Shown here in pieces: positions 23,480 through 35,374 of a stretch of DNA of 64,000 bases. The translations under genes were made by a program, and so were the position numbers. The DNA is from Eunapius fragilis (taxonomy: Eukaryota > Porifera > Demospongiae > Spongillida > Spongillidae). Every line of letters starts with the position of its first letter. Position 1 is the stretch's first letter. The stretch covers positions 16,349,110 through 16,413,109 of the forward strand of contig OY811972.1 in NCBI GenBank assembly GCA_963681505.1, in the 5' to 3' direction. Under the pieces are notes generated by a model, which had not been told where the DNA came from, made no database searches, and worked only from the letters and a program-made list of their open reading frames with translations.

Positions 23480-25226
23480 CTGATCATTTAAGACTGAAAG
23501 GCAGAGCTAATTACTTCCGTGAAGTAATAACATATTGGGGGGGGGGGGGGGCGTGGGTTGTTTTTAAAAGCGCGAAGCATTAATGCATTGTAGTATTCAT
23601 ATATAAAAATCTGGGAAGGAAACATGCTCAGGTCATCTTGGGTAAAAAAAAAAAAGGTACAGAGAGCAGGGCGCCTAGGGCCGTAGCATGGATAAAAGAA
23701 CCGGTCCGGTCACATTGGAAATGAATAAAATCCCAGGGAGGGGGCAACCCTCCAGCCCAGCTAGGGTTAGGGGGTATGAGGGAGCGCTGCAAGCTGCCCC
23801 CCCCCCCCCCCCCCCCCGCCCCATTGGGGTCTGGGGCGTATACGTAGCCCCAGGAGCCAACGCTTTTTTTCATAGTTGTCGAGACGTCGATCGTTTCCAA
23901 TACGCTCATAATCATTAATAATTTAAAGGGTTCTGTGACCGGCCGGACTGAATGCTACGGCCCTGGCTCAGCCTTGACGGCAGGTGATGATGCTTACAAC
24001 AGCGATGAGAACTGCATGGTGGTCCTCTAGTTTCTTTGACAGTACCCTTTGTTGGATGGGTGAGGGCCGTGAGGCTATCCACAGCGATGCCTTATATATA
24101 CTTGCGTACATAAAACAAAGATTAGTCCTAGCAAGAAGTGTTCGTGGCGTCTTATTTTTTTATACCTTCGGAAGCAATTCATAACTTAAAACTTTTTGTT
24201 TACATGTATCATGTGGTAACAAAATTATTAGGCCTGTAGTGAATGGCTACAATTAAGCACACACTAATGTATCATTAACTCCAATACTCCCAAATCAAAG
24301 TTCAACTTGACTGTGACCTATTTTACATCTTGCAGCTCACTCTTGCAGGATCAACACAGGGAGCATGCCGAATACACATAGTTCAAGAGAGTTGACACTG
24401 AATCACCAATATAGTGACACAGATGGTTCTTCAATCAGTAAGTCTCTACAAGACTGAGAAGACATGAAGGTCAAGAACATAGAATTTTATTTTGTACATG
24501 TTTGTTTATGGTGCTATTATTATTACACCAGTACTTCAAATGATCAGTAAAAATAAATTGTATACACATGCACACAAACCTATACATGTAAACATATACA
24601 TAAAACACACATATACACGTACGCTGTACATGCCGACTGTACATCATGTACAGTCACACCTGTCTAAATTTGACTTATAAAATTCTAGCAGGGAATATAT
24701 AAGCGCATGTACATGCCATTATTTACCTTTAGTGTATTTTGTAAATTCAATCAATCAAAATAATAAATACATGTACACACACACACACACACACACACAT
24801 AATTATACATAACACACATACGCATGTACACGTGTACATAAAACACATGCACACATGTACACACATACCTAAAACATACACATGTATGCACACATATATA
24901 CATAAAACATACACACGTACATACACATAACGCTCCGGTATAATACAGTTATACAACCATTTAGCCTATGACGGACAACGCTACTTTAATCATGTACATG
25001 TCACTACCATGCATTCATGCTACCCAGTACTTGCAAGATCCTTCCGTAAGAAGTCTGGTTGTCATGCCCAGGCATTCCTGTATCCATTCTCTAAGTGGCA
25101 AACTCCTTTGTGTAATCGCCACCTTCATCTTTGCAACATACAATCCCAATTAGTGCCCACTCCTAAACAAGGGGTAATGCCAATAAGTTAGTACATAACA
25201 ATACTACAACATTTAAAAAACTGCCA
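23480..25226. other. Intergenic DNA with homopolymers and CA repeats
   Basis: G18 run near 23537 and C21 run near 23798; the latter is flanked by gggcgcctagggccgtag and ctggggcgtatacgtag and may be a mobile-element remnant. A CA-rich tract with acatgtacac interruptions runs at 24560-24940. No supported gene. Confidence 0.6.
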
Positions 25227-25630
25227 GGTCTGGGCACGGCTAACTGACAATACGTTGTATGTGGGGTGTGTCTCACTAACCATTCAAGTGAAGCGCGATT
25301 TGAAGGCCCTAAGCTATGAAAAAATAAGTGCATTGATTACTCTCATATAATCCGGTGGCACATAAGGAAAATATCATTTGGTTGGAAAACTATTAAGTAA
25401 ATGAGATAAAATGAATGCACATTGGAAACCTTGCATAATTAATGTGGGAGTGCGGATATAGGTACCTACGGTGCGAAGAAAAATTAGCCAAATAGTCCCC
25501 ACAATTGCAAATCTGAGAGCACCTAGTTAGTTAGCTGCAGTTTTCTGAATGCGTCAATAGGACATTGAACCGAATACATGTACTGTGTAATCCTTTTGAT
25601 CGCCAATTTCTCTATATGATTTTAAGGCGT
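25227..25630. repeat. Dispersed repeat, copy 1 (partner at 29537)
   Basis: About 400 bp starting ggtctgggcacggctaactg aligns in the same orientation with 29537-30018, with several indels. The two copies flank the long inverted-repeat element and RNF113-like remnants. Confidence 0.85.
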
Positions 25631-25819
25631 TCTCCTTTTAAAGTGCGTGACACTTTCTGTACAGTTCATGTGCATGCATTGTGTGCTTGCTACCATACAT
25701 TGCACACACACATACATGTACACACACACACTCATGTAATCGTACATTTGTATGCCACAATATTTGGCTTCATCACATCTGCTACCACACCTCCCTTGAT
25801 CACACCCACCTGCTGGCTG

Positions 25820-26280
25820 CACTCCTCTGTGAGGTCTCCCTCCTCTCAATGTACTTGGTGTAGTCCTGTCCTCTGTATATTGTCCTCTTCCATACTATAT
25901 ATAAACAAACAATATTTTTAAATCATTATACAACAGACTGTTTTGCTGCATAGTACGAGGACATGTACTATGGTAAAATCACCATGGCAACTAGACATAT
26001 GTACGTATACAAATAAAAATTAATAATGCTAATATTGGTGTCTTATATCACTGTATCTGACTGGCCTATAAAGGGTTACTGCAAGTGGTGCCCAGTGCCC
26101 AGACCTGGTTCAAATTCTGTGCCTTCTCCACGACACCCCGCTGGTCCCTGTTCTGTTCCGTCTCCATCTCCAAGGTGAGAGTGGCCCCCAGGCCTGCTGG
26201 CTCCGCCTTCCTCTCAGACTGGTATGTGTGGGTCACCTTGCTGAGTCTGTCTTTATCTTCGTCACTGTTCTGGGCCTCCT
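25820..26280 (-). pseudogene. RNF113-like (CWC24 family) exon remnants
   Basis: Two minus-strand blocks resemble the N-terminal half of RNF113A. The block ending at 26280 reads VTHTYQSERKAEPAG, GATLTLEMETEQNRD, then VVEKAQNLNQ before a gtctgg donor. The block at about 25829-25890 reads IYRGQDYTKYIERRETSQRS followed by gtgggt. RNF113 is a spliceosome-associated protein with a CCCH finger and a RING; neither appears here or downstream. The phases of the two blocks do not agree when joined, and the GATA region is altered, so this is probably a truncated pseudogene. Identification is from family memory. Confidence 0.5.
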
Positions 26281-26334
26281 CTGTTGAAGGAAAGTGGAAG
26301 GAGAGGATCATGGAAGGAGGGAAGAGGCAAGGAG

Positions 26335-26508
26335 AGGGAGGGAGGGAGGGAGGGAGGGAGGGAGGGAGGGAGGGAGGGAGGGAGGGAGGGAGGGAGGGAG
26401 GGAGGGAGGGAGGGAGGGAGGGAGGGAGGGAGGGAGGGAGGGAGGGAGGGAGGGAGGGAGGGAGGGAGGGAGGGAGGGAGGGAGGGAGGGAGGGAGGGAG
26501 GGAGGGAG
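26335..26508. repeat. (GGGA)n microsatellite
   Basis: About 43 uninterrupted tetranucleotide repeats. ORFs of GREGGREGG or PPSLPPS type through it are composition effects. Confidence 0.98.
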
Positions 26509-26982
26509 TGGGTAAATAGGCCAACCCTGCAAAGCTAAACTTGCCTTTGGTGAGCATTGATAGCTGGAGATTGAGCTGTGTACGGTGGAAAACAATGCAG
26601 AATGTCATCAAAACAAGCCAATTACATGTACATTCATGTACGTATGCACAAGGTAACACAACACCACACAAGAACTGATTCTTAGCATACATGTACATAT
26701 ACATGTACATACTGGCATAGGTGCACAGAGAGGGGGAGAGAGGATTCATAGCCACTCACACAACACATGCATGCAGTCACACATACACACACAGTACTTG
26801 TTTGCTAGCTGTCGGGTATTCCGTAGCGCTGTCTCGCCATATGTCGCCATAGGGTCCACTCCATACTGTACTGTAGCTGTTAGCTGTGAGGTACTTCATA
26901 TATATGTAGTACGTATATACCGGTATTCAATGGAGGGTCCCACAGGTAGACTTCCAGGTCTTAAACCTCGTGGGATTAATCT

Positions 26983-29340
26983 CGGCATTCATGTAGTTTA
27001 GCTTCCCCATCATTATTCATAACCGCTGTAAGGATTCTGGTCAGAATCGACTAGGGCATGTGTTATGAATATAATTAAAGCGAATCCGTTGAATTCTGGT
27101 CTAGTATTCTACGGTCGAACCACATAACGTGCAAACCAGCTCGCGGCATACCCAACGTCGACCACAGCCACAGCCCCTTCCCGCTAGCGGTATTATAGGC
27201 AGCCCCGGGATTACACAAAACACGTGTATCCCATCATGGCGACCGTGTACGACACACGCTTCAACAAAGAATTAATACTATTTGGGCTCACCTCTAGAAC
27301 TCGCGTTGGATTTCTTGGACTATCTAGTTATTGATGAAGCTGCCGACAGCCGCACGCAGCCTCAGTATCACACGCGATAGCACAATCACGTGACTGCTAA
27401 CCACGCCTCTTCATTACCCGTAAATTACATTTTTACGAATCTGAGAGCGATCTTCGACCAATCAATTTTAGGGCGCTCTTTTTATCTACTTAGTACCGAT
27501 ATAGTAATATGTAATTGCATGCTGCGGCTATACCACTTACTGATAGCCATTGATTCCAGCGTATTTTATCCAAAGCATATCTTTGTTACAACCCGAGCAT
27601 GTTTGAGATGATGCTAGCAAGCCGTAATGCTTGCACCACACAATGGTAGTTCATGGTCAGAGAGAACTCGCTGCAGCCTCGTTGGTGACTAAAACTCTGC
27701 GGGCAAACCAGAGATAATATATATTATCTCTGGGCAAACCATGAGGACCAAAAAACTGCATTATCAACACGTTTCCAATGCTTTTTAACACTTAGAACCT
27801 TGCGTTTATATTATACATCCAGGGCTGCCGTAGGCCGGCCGACCTGCCAATCCGGCCTGACAGATCGGCTTGGCAGGCCAAATTAGTAGAAATTATAGTG
27901 TATAAATGTCAATCATTTATTGTATTAATGTCAATCAACGAAGCGTGTCCGTCGGTTTCTGTACCATCTGCTCAGCGGCTCAAACCTGGTTCAAACCCGG
28001 ATCTGCGGGAACACAATCCCGAGGAACTCGTGAGATTCACGCCATTGTGAAGGTTTAGTAGTACTGTAGTAGTGCAAACACATCCGCTGTCTGGTCTCAT
28101 TATATTTCAAGGTTTATACATCAAAGGAGTACGCATGCAGATAAAGCGTGGTGTGATTACTGCCACAGGCCGTTCTCCAGGGAACACTCCACTTTGTCTA
28201 GACACATTGAACGGCATCACAAGGATGAACAACAATGTATGTGTAGCAGTCTTCGCAACACAGTTAAGGAGGAATATGATGCTTGGCTTCGACTCTCGGA
28301 GATCTGATCAGTAGATGTCATGGCCTATTTAGACCCTTTGGTTAATGGTGTAAAATGCATAACACACAATTTACCACTATTGCAAAGCTCGCTCGAAAGT
28401 ACCTGGCTATTCCAGCGTCATCCGCTCCATCAGAGGGCGGAATGTTTCAAGAGCCAAGTTGTTGTAATTCCCCAACGGCTGGAGGCATCAATTATGCTAA
28501 AGCAAAATGAATGGATATTCGATGCTTCGAAAGAAAAAAGCCAATGCTATTGCTCAATGCGAAGCTATAAACAATAAACTGATCCATATTTATTCGCATC
28601 TCAATCTCAGTATGATTTATTATTATTGCACAATCGATGTATCATCTTCATGCACGATTACATTAATATTTGAATTCTGAACAAGAAGCAAGCTTGATCT
28701 GTACATGTACAAAACATTAAGCACGTATTCGCACGAGGGGCGTGGTCCGGCCTGGCAGGCCGGCTGGCCTTTCGCAGCCCTGACAACCAATAAACTAGAA
28801 GCCCGCCTTTTCAAACACTTAGACACGAACTGATCCGGTACTCGTAAGTACATTTTAAAAAAAAGGGCGCCCTAAAATTGATTGGTCGAAGATCGTAATT
28901 TACGGGTAATGAAGAGGCGTGGTTAGCAGTCACGTGATTGTGCTATCGCGTGTGATACTGAGGCTGCGTGCGGCTGTCGGCAGCTTCATCAATAACTAGA
29001 TAGTCCAAGAAATCCAACGCGAGTTCTAGAGGTGAGCCCAAATAGTATTAATTCTTTGTTGAAGCGTGTGTCGTACACGGTCGCCATGATGGGATACACG
29101 TGTTTTGTGTAATCCCGGGGCTGCCTATAATACCGCTAGCGGGAAGGGGCTGTGGCTGTGGTCGACGTTGGGTATGCCGCGAGCTGGTTTGCACGTTATG
29201 TGGTTCGACCGTAGAATACTAGACCAGAATTCAACGGATTCGCTTTAATTATATTCATAACACATGCCCTAGTCGATTCTGACCAGAATCCTTACAGCGG
29301 TTATGAATAATGATGGGGAAGCTAAACTACATGAATGCCG
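26983..29340. mobile_element. 2.36 kb element with about 480-bp inverted terminal arms
   Basis: The left arm 26983-27480 and right arm 28861-29340 are reverse complements and almost identical, differing mainly by a 21-bp segment present only in the left arm (about 27428-27448). The interior (27483-28860) holds a small palindrome at 27708-27733 and a separate nested element (27820-28782). No recognisable transposase is encoded. No clear target-site duplication is seen at the outer ends, where the arms begin CGGCATTCATGTAG. Confidence 0.85.
27820..28782. mobile_element. Nested element with CAGGGCTGC termini
   Basis: Left end CAGGGCTGCCGTAGGCC pairs with a right end whose complement is CAGGGCTGCGAAAGGCC, and both ends carry more GGCC/CCTGCC palindromic sequence. 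Flanks are acatc and acaac, a possible 5-bp target duplication with one mismatch. Termini of this type are hAT-like. Internal ORFs at 28072-28314 and 28320-28577 match nothing I know. Confidence 0.6.
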
Positions 29341-29536
29341 GCCAGATATCGTCGTCTTTGTACCGTTCGAAATCGTCCGTGGATTAGGAAGTACCGAACC
29401 AAAAGCGAAGAGCCACTAGTACCGTAAATAACGGTTAATAAATCGCATCACGTTAAGTTGTTGTGTCATTATAGTGGTGGGTGGGGTCGTAGTTATAGAC
29501 GTCAACACATATTTTAACTACTTGCAAAAACAGTTC

Positions 29537-30018
29537 GGTCTGGGCACGGCTAACTGACGAAAGGGTAGCACGTGATATTATGCGTTTTGTGTGTGGGGTG
29601 TGTCTCACTAACCATTCAAGGGAAGCGCGATTTGAAGGCCCTAAGCTCTGAAAAAATAATGATAAATAAGTGCATTGATTACTCTCATATAATCCGTTGG
29701 CACCTAAGGAAAATATAATTTGGTTGGGAAACTATTGATGACTGAATAAGTAAATGAGATAAAATGAATGGACATTGGAACCTTGCATAATTAATGTGGA
29801 AGTGCGGATATAGGTACCTACGGTGCGTGAAAGTACTCAAAATATGCCAAATAGTCCCCACATTGCAAATCCGAGAGCACCTAGTCAATATAATTTTTTT
29901 TTCTGCAGTAAGCTGCAGTTTTCTGAATGCGTCCATACATTTTCTATGGACATAGAATTACGCAATGACCGAATACCGCGTAATCCTTTTGACCGCCAAT
30001 TTCTCGATATGATTTTAG
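29537..30018. repeat. Dispersed repeat, copy 2
   Basis: Same-orientation copy of 25227-25630. It is longer through small insertions (for example atgactgaataagtaa absent from copy 1). No coding capacity. Confidence 0.85.
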
Positions 30019-31906
30019 TTTCAGAACACATCTTATATAAAGGAACCTTTCTTTGAAATTAGGTGCCCACTACCGTCTAGTGTCTACTGATTTGGTTGTG
30101 GGAGCTACAGCACTGATAGCAGGGTTCCTATTGGTATGATAGTGGGTCATACATAGAGATACATGACTCCTGCAGGAGTCATACATACAAATGTTTGACT
30201 CCTGCAGGAGTCATTAATATAGATATACTTGACTCCTGCATGAGTCATACATAGAAATACTTGTTGACTCCTGCAGGAGTCATTGATATAGAGATACTTA
30301 GAAATACTTGACTCCTGCAGGAGTCATGCATAGAGATACTTGACACCTGCAGGAGTCATACACACTGAGATACTTGACTCCTGCAGGAGTCATACATGGT
30401 ATGACTCCTTTAGGAGTCAGGTATCAATGTATGCATGACTTCTGCAGGAGTCAAGCATCACTATTAATGACTCTTGCAGAAGTCATGCAGTAAGAGATAC
30501 TTGATTCTTGCAGGTGTTAAACTTAGAGAAACTTGACTCCTGCAGGTGTCATACACACAGAGATACTTAATGACTACTGCTGGAGTCATACATACAGATA
30601 CTTGACTCCTGCAGGAGTCATACACATAGAGATACTTGACTCCTGGATCGAGGTGTCATACATATGACTGAGATACTTGACTCCTGCAGGAGTCATACAT
30701 AGAGATACTCGACTCCTGCAGGAGTCATACACACAGAGATACTTGATTCCTGCAAGAGTCAAACATAAAGATGCATGACTCCTGATGGAGTCATACATGG
30801 TATGACTCCTTTAGGAGTTAAGTATCAATGGATGCATGACTTCTGCAGGAGTCAAGCATTTCTATATCAATGACTCCTGCAGAAGTCAAATGTGTGTATG
30901 TAGGACTCCTGCAGGAGTCAAAAAGATGTATACGTATGGCTCCTGCAGGAGACAAGTATCTCTATGTATGACTCCTGCAGGAGTCAAGTATCTTTATGTT
31001 GGAATCCTGCAGGAGTCAAGTATCTGTGTGCATGACTCCTGCAGGAGTCATGTATCTCTATGTATAACTCAAGCAGGATCGAGTCAAGAATATCTATTTG
31101 CATGATTACAGCAGGAGTCAAGTATCTCTGACTGTATCTATTAATGACTCCAGCATGAGTCAATGTATGACTGTATGACTCAGACCTGCAGGGGTCAAGT
31201 ATCACCATGTATGACTCCTGCAGGAGTCAAGTATCTCTGTGTGTATGACTCCTGCAGGAGTCAAGTATGTATGACTCGTGCAGGAGTCAAGTATCTCTAT
31301 ATATGACTCGTGCAGGAGTCAAGTATCTCTATGTATGACTCCTGCAGAATTCAAGTATCTCTAGTATGACACCTGTAGGAGTCAAGTATCACTGTGTGTA
31401 TGACTCATGCAGGAGTCAAGTATCTCTACGTATGACTCCTTCAAGAGTCAAGTATCTCTGTGTGCATGACTCCTGCTGGAGTCAAGTATCTCTTACAGTA
31501 TGACTCCTGCAGGAGTAAAGTATCTCTATTAATGACTCCTGCAGGAGTCAAATATTTGTATGTATGCAGGAGTCCAGTGTATCTCTATGTATGACTCCTG
31601 CATGAGTCAAGTATCTCAGTGTGTATATGACTCCTGCAGGAGTCATGTATCTTTATGTTTGACATCTGCAGGAGTCAAGTATCTCAGTGCGTGACTTCTG
31701 CAGGAGTCAAGTATCTCAGTGTGTATGACTCTGCAGGAGTCATGTATCTCTTTCTATTATTCGTGTAGGAGTCAAATTCATCAATATGTATGATGCCTGC
31801 TGGAATCAAGTATCTTTGACTGTAAGATCTGCAGGAGTCACGTATCTATAAATGCATGACTCCTGCAGGAGTCAAATGTTTGTAGACCCTTGCAAGAGTC
31901 AAGTGT

Positions 31907-32896
31907 CAGTGGCGGATCCAGGGGGGGGTCTAGGGGGTCTAAAGACCCCCCCCTCGCTCCGATTGAACTATGAATAATTAACAAGTATGAATAATTAAAG
32001 CAATGTAAATTAATTTTAAAAGCAATTAATTGACACACGTTCTAATATTATGAAGCGTTCGAAGAGCACGATTCCGTTGCAAGGTGGCGAAAAGCGTAAA
32101 GCGAGGAAAAAAGAAGGCAATTTAACTGATTATTTTAGTTTGGATCGGTAAGTATCTCTCTGCACCATGCTTGCTTCTATAACCTGTTAATCATACATGC
32201 ATGTAACTATTTACGCTATACTTGTGTCGTGTACGTAGAGTCTCTACGGGCACGGCCACGACCCCCACAGAGGGCCCGGCCCCGGGTGCCGATGTAGATC
32301 AGGCTAGTGGCTCTTCAAGCGAAACCTCAGATACACCACTAACGATGGCTGTAACAGTTAGCGCTACCGCATTGCCAGCAGCTGTGGTCAACCATATGGT
32401 CGAGCATACGCAGGCAATCGAGCCACACGCTGTTATAGAGATTCAAGAAACCGAGCAAATTTCTTTACCTGAAAACAGCGCGGGTATTGCACTCATTAAA
32501 ACGCCAACTATACGTGGAAACAATGATGTAGACCCTGTTATTTTGACAGGAGATTTTGGAAAGGTGGTTAAATTGAAGTCAGAACGTAGCCTGACTGATA
32601 ATGAAATGTATGTCCTTCTAAAGAAGCACTTCATACCAGCTGCAACCTACAAATTTCCATGCCGTAGTATAAATGGGCAGACGAGAAGCTTTCAGCACTC
32701 ATGGCTTAGTAAATATAATGGTTTAGTGTACTCATAATGAGTGTTGTGTGCATGTAGTAAGGAACTATATTTGTTGCACATGTTTGTGAAGAATTTTGAG
32801 CTTGATATAATAAAAAGGCGTTGGTTTCTGGGGCTCTGCCCCCTTGTGAATATAATTATTAGACCCCCCCCTTCCAAATTCCTGTATCCGCCCCTG
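31907..32896 (+). mobile_element. hAT-like DNA transposon, internally truncated, inside the palindrome array
   Basis: The left end CAGTGGCGGATCCAGG and the complement of the right end, CAGGGGCGGATACAGG, form terminal inverted repeats, followed by C/G runs. The element is flanked by a 5-bp direct repeat agtgt (31902-31906 and 32897-32901), and removing it restores a normal satellite unit. The C/G-rich ends and an encoded TTF-type finger start support a hAT assignment. A 5-bp duplication is shorter than the 8 bp typical of hAT. Confidence 0.8.
32050..32737 (+). CDS. N-terminal fragment of a hAT-type transposase
   Basis: Two exons, 32050-32147 and 32239-32737, join with matching phase for 198 residues. 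The N-terminus is basic (MKRSKSTIPLQGGEKRKARK) and includes LTDYF; a Thr/Ser/Ala-rich linker follows. The C-terminus (FPCRSINGQTRSFQHSWL then SKYNGLVYS) matches the start of the TTF-type zinc finger found in hAT-related transposases. The stop comes exactly where the finger's cysteines should follow, and no catalytic or dimerisation region remains, so the element would be non-autonomous. A short DNA-binding or competitor protein is possible but unproven. Confidence 0.6.
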
Positions 32897-33844
32897 AGTG
32901 TATCTATATGTATGGCTCCTGCAGGAGCCATGTATCTATAAATGCATGACTCCTGGAGGGGTCAAATATTTGTATGTATGACTCTTGCAAGAGTCAAGTG
33001 TATCTACATGTATGACTCCTGCAGGAGTCATGTATCTCTGACTGTACGACTCCTGCAAAGGTCAAGTATCAATACATGCATGATTCCTGCAGGAGTCAAG
33101 TATCTCTATTATTGACTCCTTCCAGAGTCAAATATTTCTATGTATGTGACTCCTGCAGGACTCAAGTGCATCTATATGTATGACTCCTGCAGGGGTCAAT
33201 GTAATGTATGTGCCCCCAGGGGTAGGGGTTTACATTTGCACGCTAGTTGCTTGCATGCGCCTGCCCAAGGTCACCAGCCGTTAGGACAAACAACTCGATT
33301 ACACACATGCACACGTACAATATATAGGGCACGATGACGATAAACAACACCAACATGGATTGTCCAATGAGGAGAGACCACGACCGACCCTTGTGGTTTC
33401 ACCTTCTGGAAGGATCCATCGTGGGGCGTGGTCCGGATATTACAGTCAAGAATCATCGGAGTCATATATATCTATGTATGACTCCTTCAGGAGAATGTAT
33501 GACTCCTGCAGGTGTCCAGTATCTCTGTGTGCATGACTCCTGCAGGAGTCAAGTATCTGCACGTATGACTCCTGTAGGAGTCAAGCATATCTATACAAAT
33601 GACTCTTGCAGGAGTCAAGTATATACGTATGACTCCTGCTGGAGTTAAGTATCTCTGTGTGTACCACATGTGAGCCAGCGGACTGGGCACCTATGTCACC
33701 TATACATTTAATGCCGTGATATGGTCTCTCTGTCGAGGTCTGGTTCTCCGAGTTATGACTCCTTCAGGAGTCAAGTATCTCTATGTATGCCTCCTGCAAG
33801 AGTCAAGTATCTCTATGTGAGACTCCTGCAGGAATCAATTATTG

Positions 33845-34925
33845 TCCTACCACTACAGTCTGGCCCGGTGGAGGTGACCTGTCCTACCGCCGCAGTCTGG
33901 CCTGGTGGAGGTGACCTGTCCTACCGCCACAGTCTGGCCCGGTGGAGGTGACCTGTCCTACCACCACAGTCTGGCCTGGTGGAGGTGACCTGTCCTACCA
34001 CCACAGTCTGGCCTGGTGGAGGTGACCTGTCCTACCACCACAGTCTGGCCTGGTGGAGGTGACCTGTCCTACCGCCACAGTCTGGCCTGGTGGAGGTGAC
34101 CTGTCCTACCGCCACAGTCTGGCCTGGTGGAGGTGACCTGTCCTACCGCCACAGTCTGGCCTGGTGGAGGTGACCTGTCCTACCGCCGCAGTCTGGCCCG
34201 GTGGAGGTGACCTGTCCTACGACCACAGTCTGGCCCGGTGGAGGTGACCTGTCCTACCGCCACAGTCTGGCCCGGTGGAGGTGACCTGTCCTACCGCCAC
34301 AGTCTGGCCCGGTGGAGGTGACCTGTCCTACCGCCGCAGCCTGGCCCGGTGGAGGTGACCTGTCCTACCGCCGCAGCCTGGCCCGGTGGAGGTGACCTGT
34401 CCTACCGCCGCAGCCTGGCCCGGTGGAGGTGACCTGTCCCACCACCACAGCTTGGCCCGGTGGAGGTGACCTGTCCTACCACCACAGCCTGGCCCGGTGG
34501 AGGTGACCTGTCCTACCACCACAGTCTGGCCCGGTGGAGGTGACCTGTCCTACCCCCACAGTCTGGCCCGGTGGAGGTGACCTGTCCTACCGCCACAGTC
34601 AGGCCCGGTGGAGGTGACCTGTCCTACCGCCACAGTCTGGCCCGGTGGAGGTGACCTGTCCTACCGCCACAGTCTGGCCCGGTGGAGGTGACCTGTCCTA
34701 CCGCCACAGTCTGGCCCGGTGGAGGTGACCTGTCCTACCGCCACAGTCTGGCCCGGTGGAGGTGACCTGTCCTACCGCCACAGTCTGGCCCGGTGGAGGT
34801 GACCTGTCCTACCGCCACAGTCTGGCCTGGTGGAGGTGACCTGTCCTGCCACCACAGTCTGGCCTGGTGGAGGTGACCTGTCCTACCACCACAGTCTGGC
34901 CTGGTGGAGGTGACCTGTCCTACCG
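33845..34925. repeat. 37-bp satellite, array 1 (about 29 copies)
   Basis: Regular 37-bp units containing ggtggaggtgacctgtccta, then ccgccacagtctggccc. The same unit forms the array at 57508-59690, with ccgcc more frequent here and ccacc more frequent there. It has no stops in some frames, which gives spurious GGRTGHLH-type ORFs. Confidence 0.97.
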
Positions 34926-35235
34926 CTACAGAGTATATAGAAAGGGATGATTTCATGTCATTTTTCATCATCCACAAACTCCGCGACCCTGTTGACCAGA
35001 TAGCTGCACACAATTGCATCGCTCTGTATAATGAGCTATAAACACTCTGCGGACCTAATAATGACAGTATCAAAACTATCTCGCCGATATACGTAAAGCA
35101 TTGTAAATGATGTATATCATATCACCAAGTTAGTTGCGGCCGGAGTAATCACATCAAATATAGAAGTAGAATATTCATGTTGTTTTTCATCATCCAAAAA
35201 CTCCATGCCCTAATTGACTAGACATTTTCACACAA

Positions 35236-35340
35236 CAGGGGCGGCGGAAGGTATATCTGATTGGGGGGCTTCCAAAAGCGAGGATAATTAAATTCATGAA
35301 TTTCAATGGGGGCATTTGTTCACCATATTCCTTTCGTCCG

Positions 35341-35374
<34 letters not shown>

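Larger units (their letters stand above)
30160..33840. repeat. 3.7 kb array based on an 18-bp perfect palindrome
   Basis: Roughly 90-100 units of TGACTCCTGCAGGAGTCA, separated by 10-18 bp spacers. Left of about 30820 the spacer mostly reads tacatagagatacttg; to the right it mostly reads its complement, aagtatctctatgta. The array is therefore built of inverted halves, with a smaller reversal near 30395-30470. Spacers and palindromes vary by point changes. Interruptions are the 990-bp hAT-like element at 31907-32896 and unrelated sequence at about 33205-33450. This is a minisatellite, not a CRISPR array: spacers are near-identical. Confidence 0.93.

Noticed and set aside
26294..26519. Gly/Arg/Glu- or Pro/Ser-rich proteins
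   Set aside because: Pure (GGGA)n translation on either strand.
30160..33840. CRISPR array
   Set aside because: Repeats and spacers are both near-identical, the genome is animal and no cas genes are present; it is a palindromic minisatellite.
33845..34925. GGRTGHLH-repeat ORFs in the 37-bp satellite (also 57508-59690)
   Set aside because: Composition effect of the satellite; no start context, splice sites or family match.
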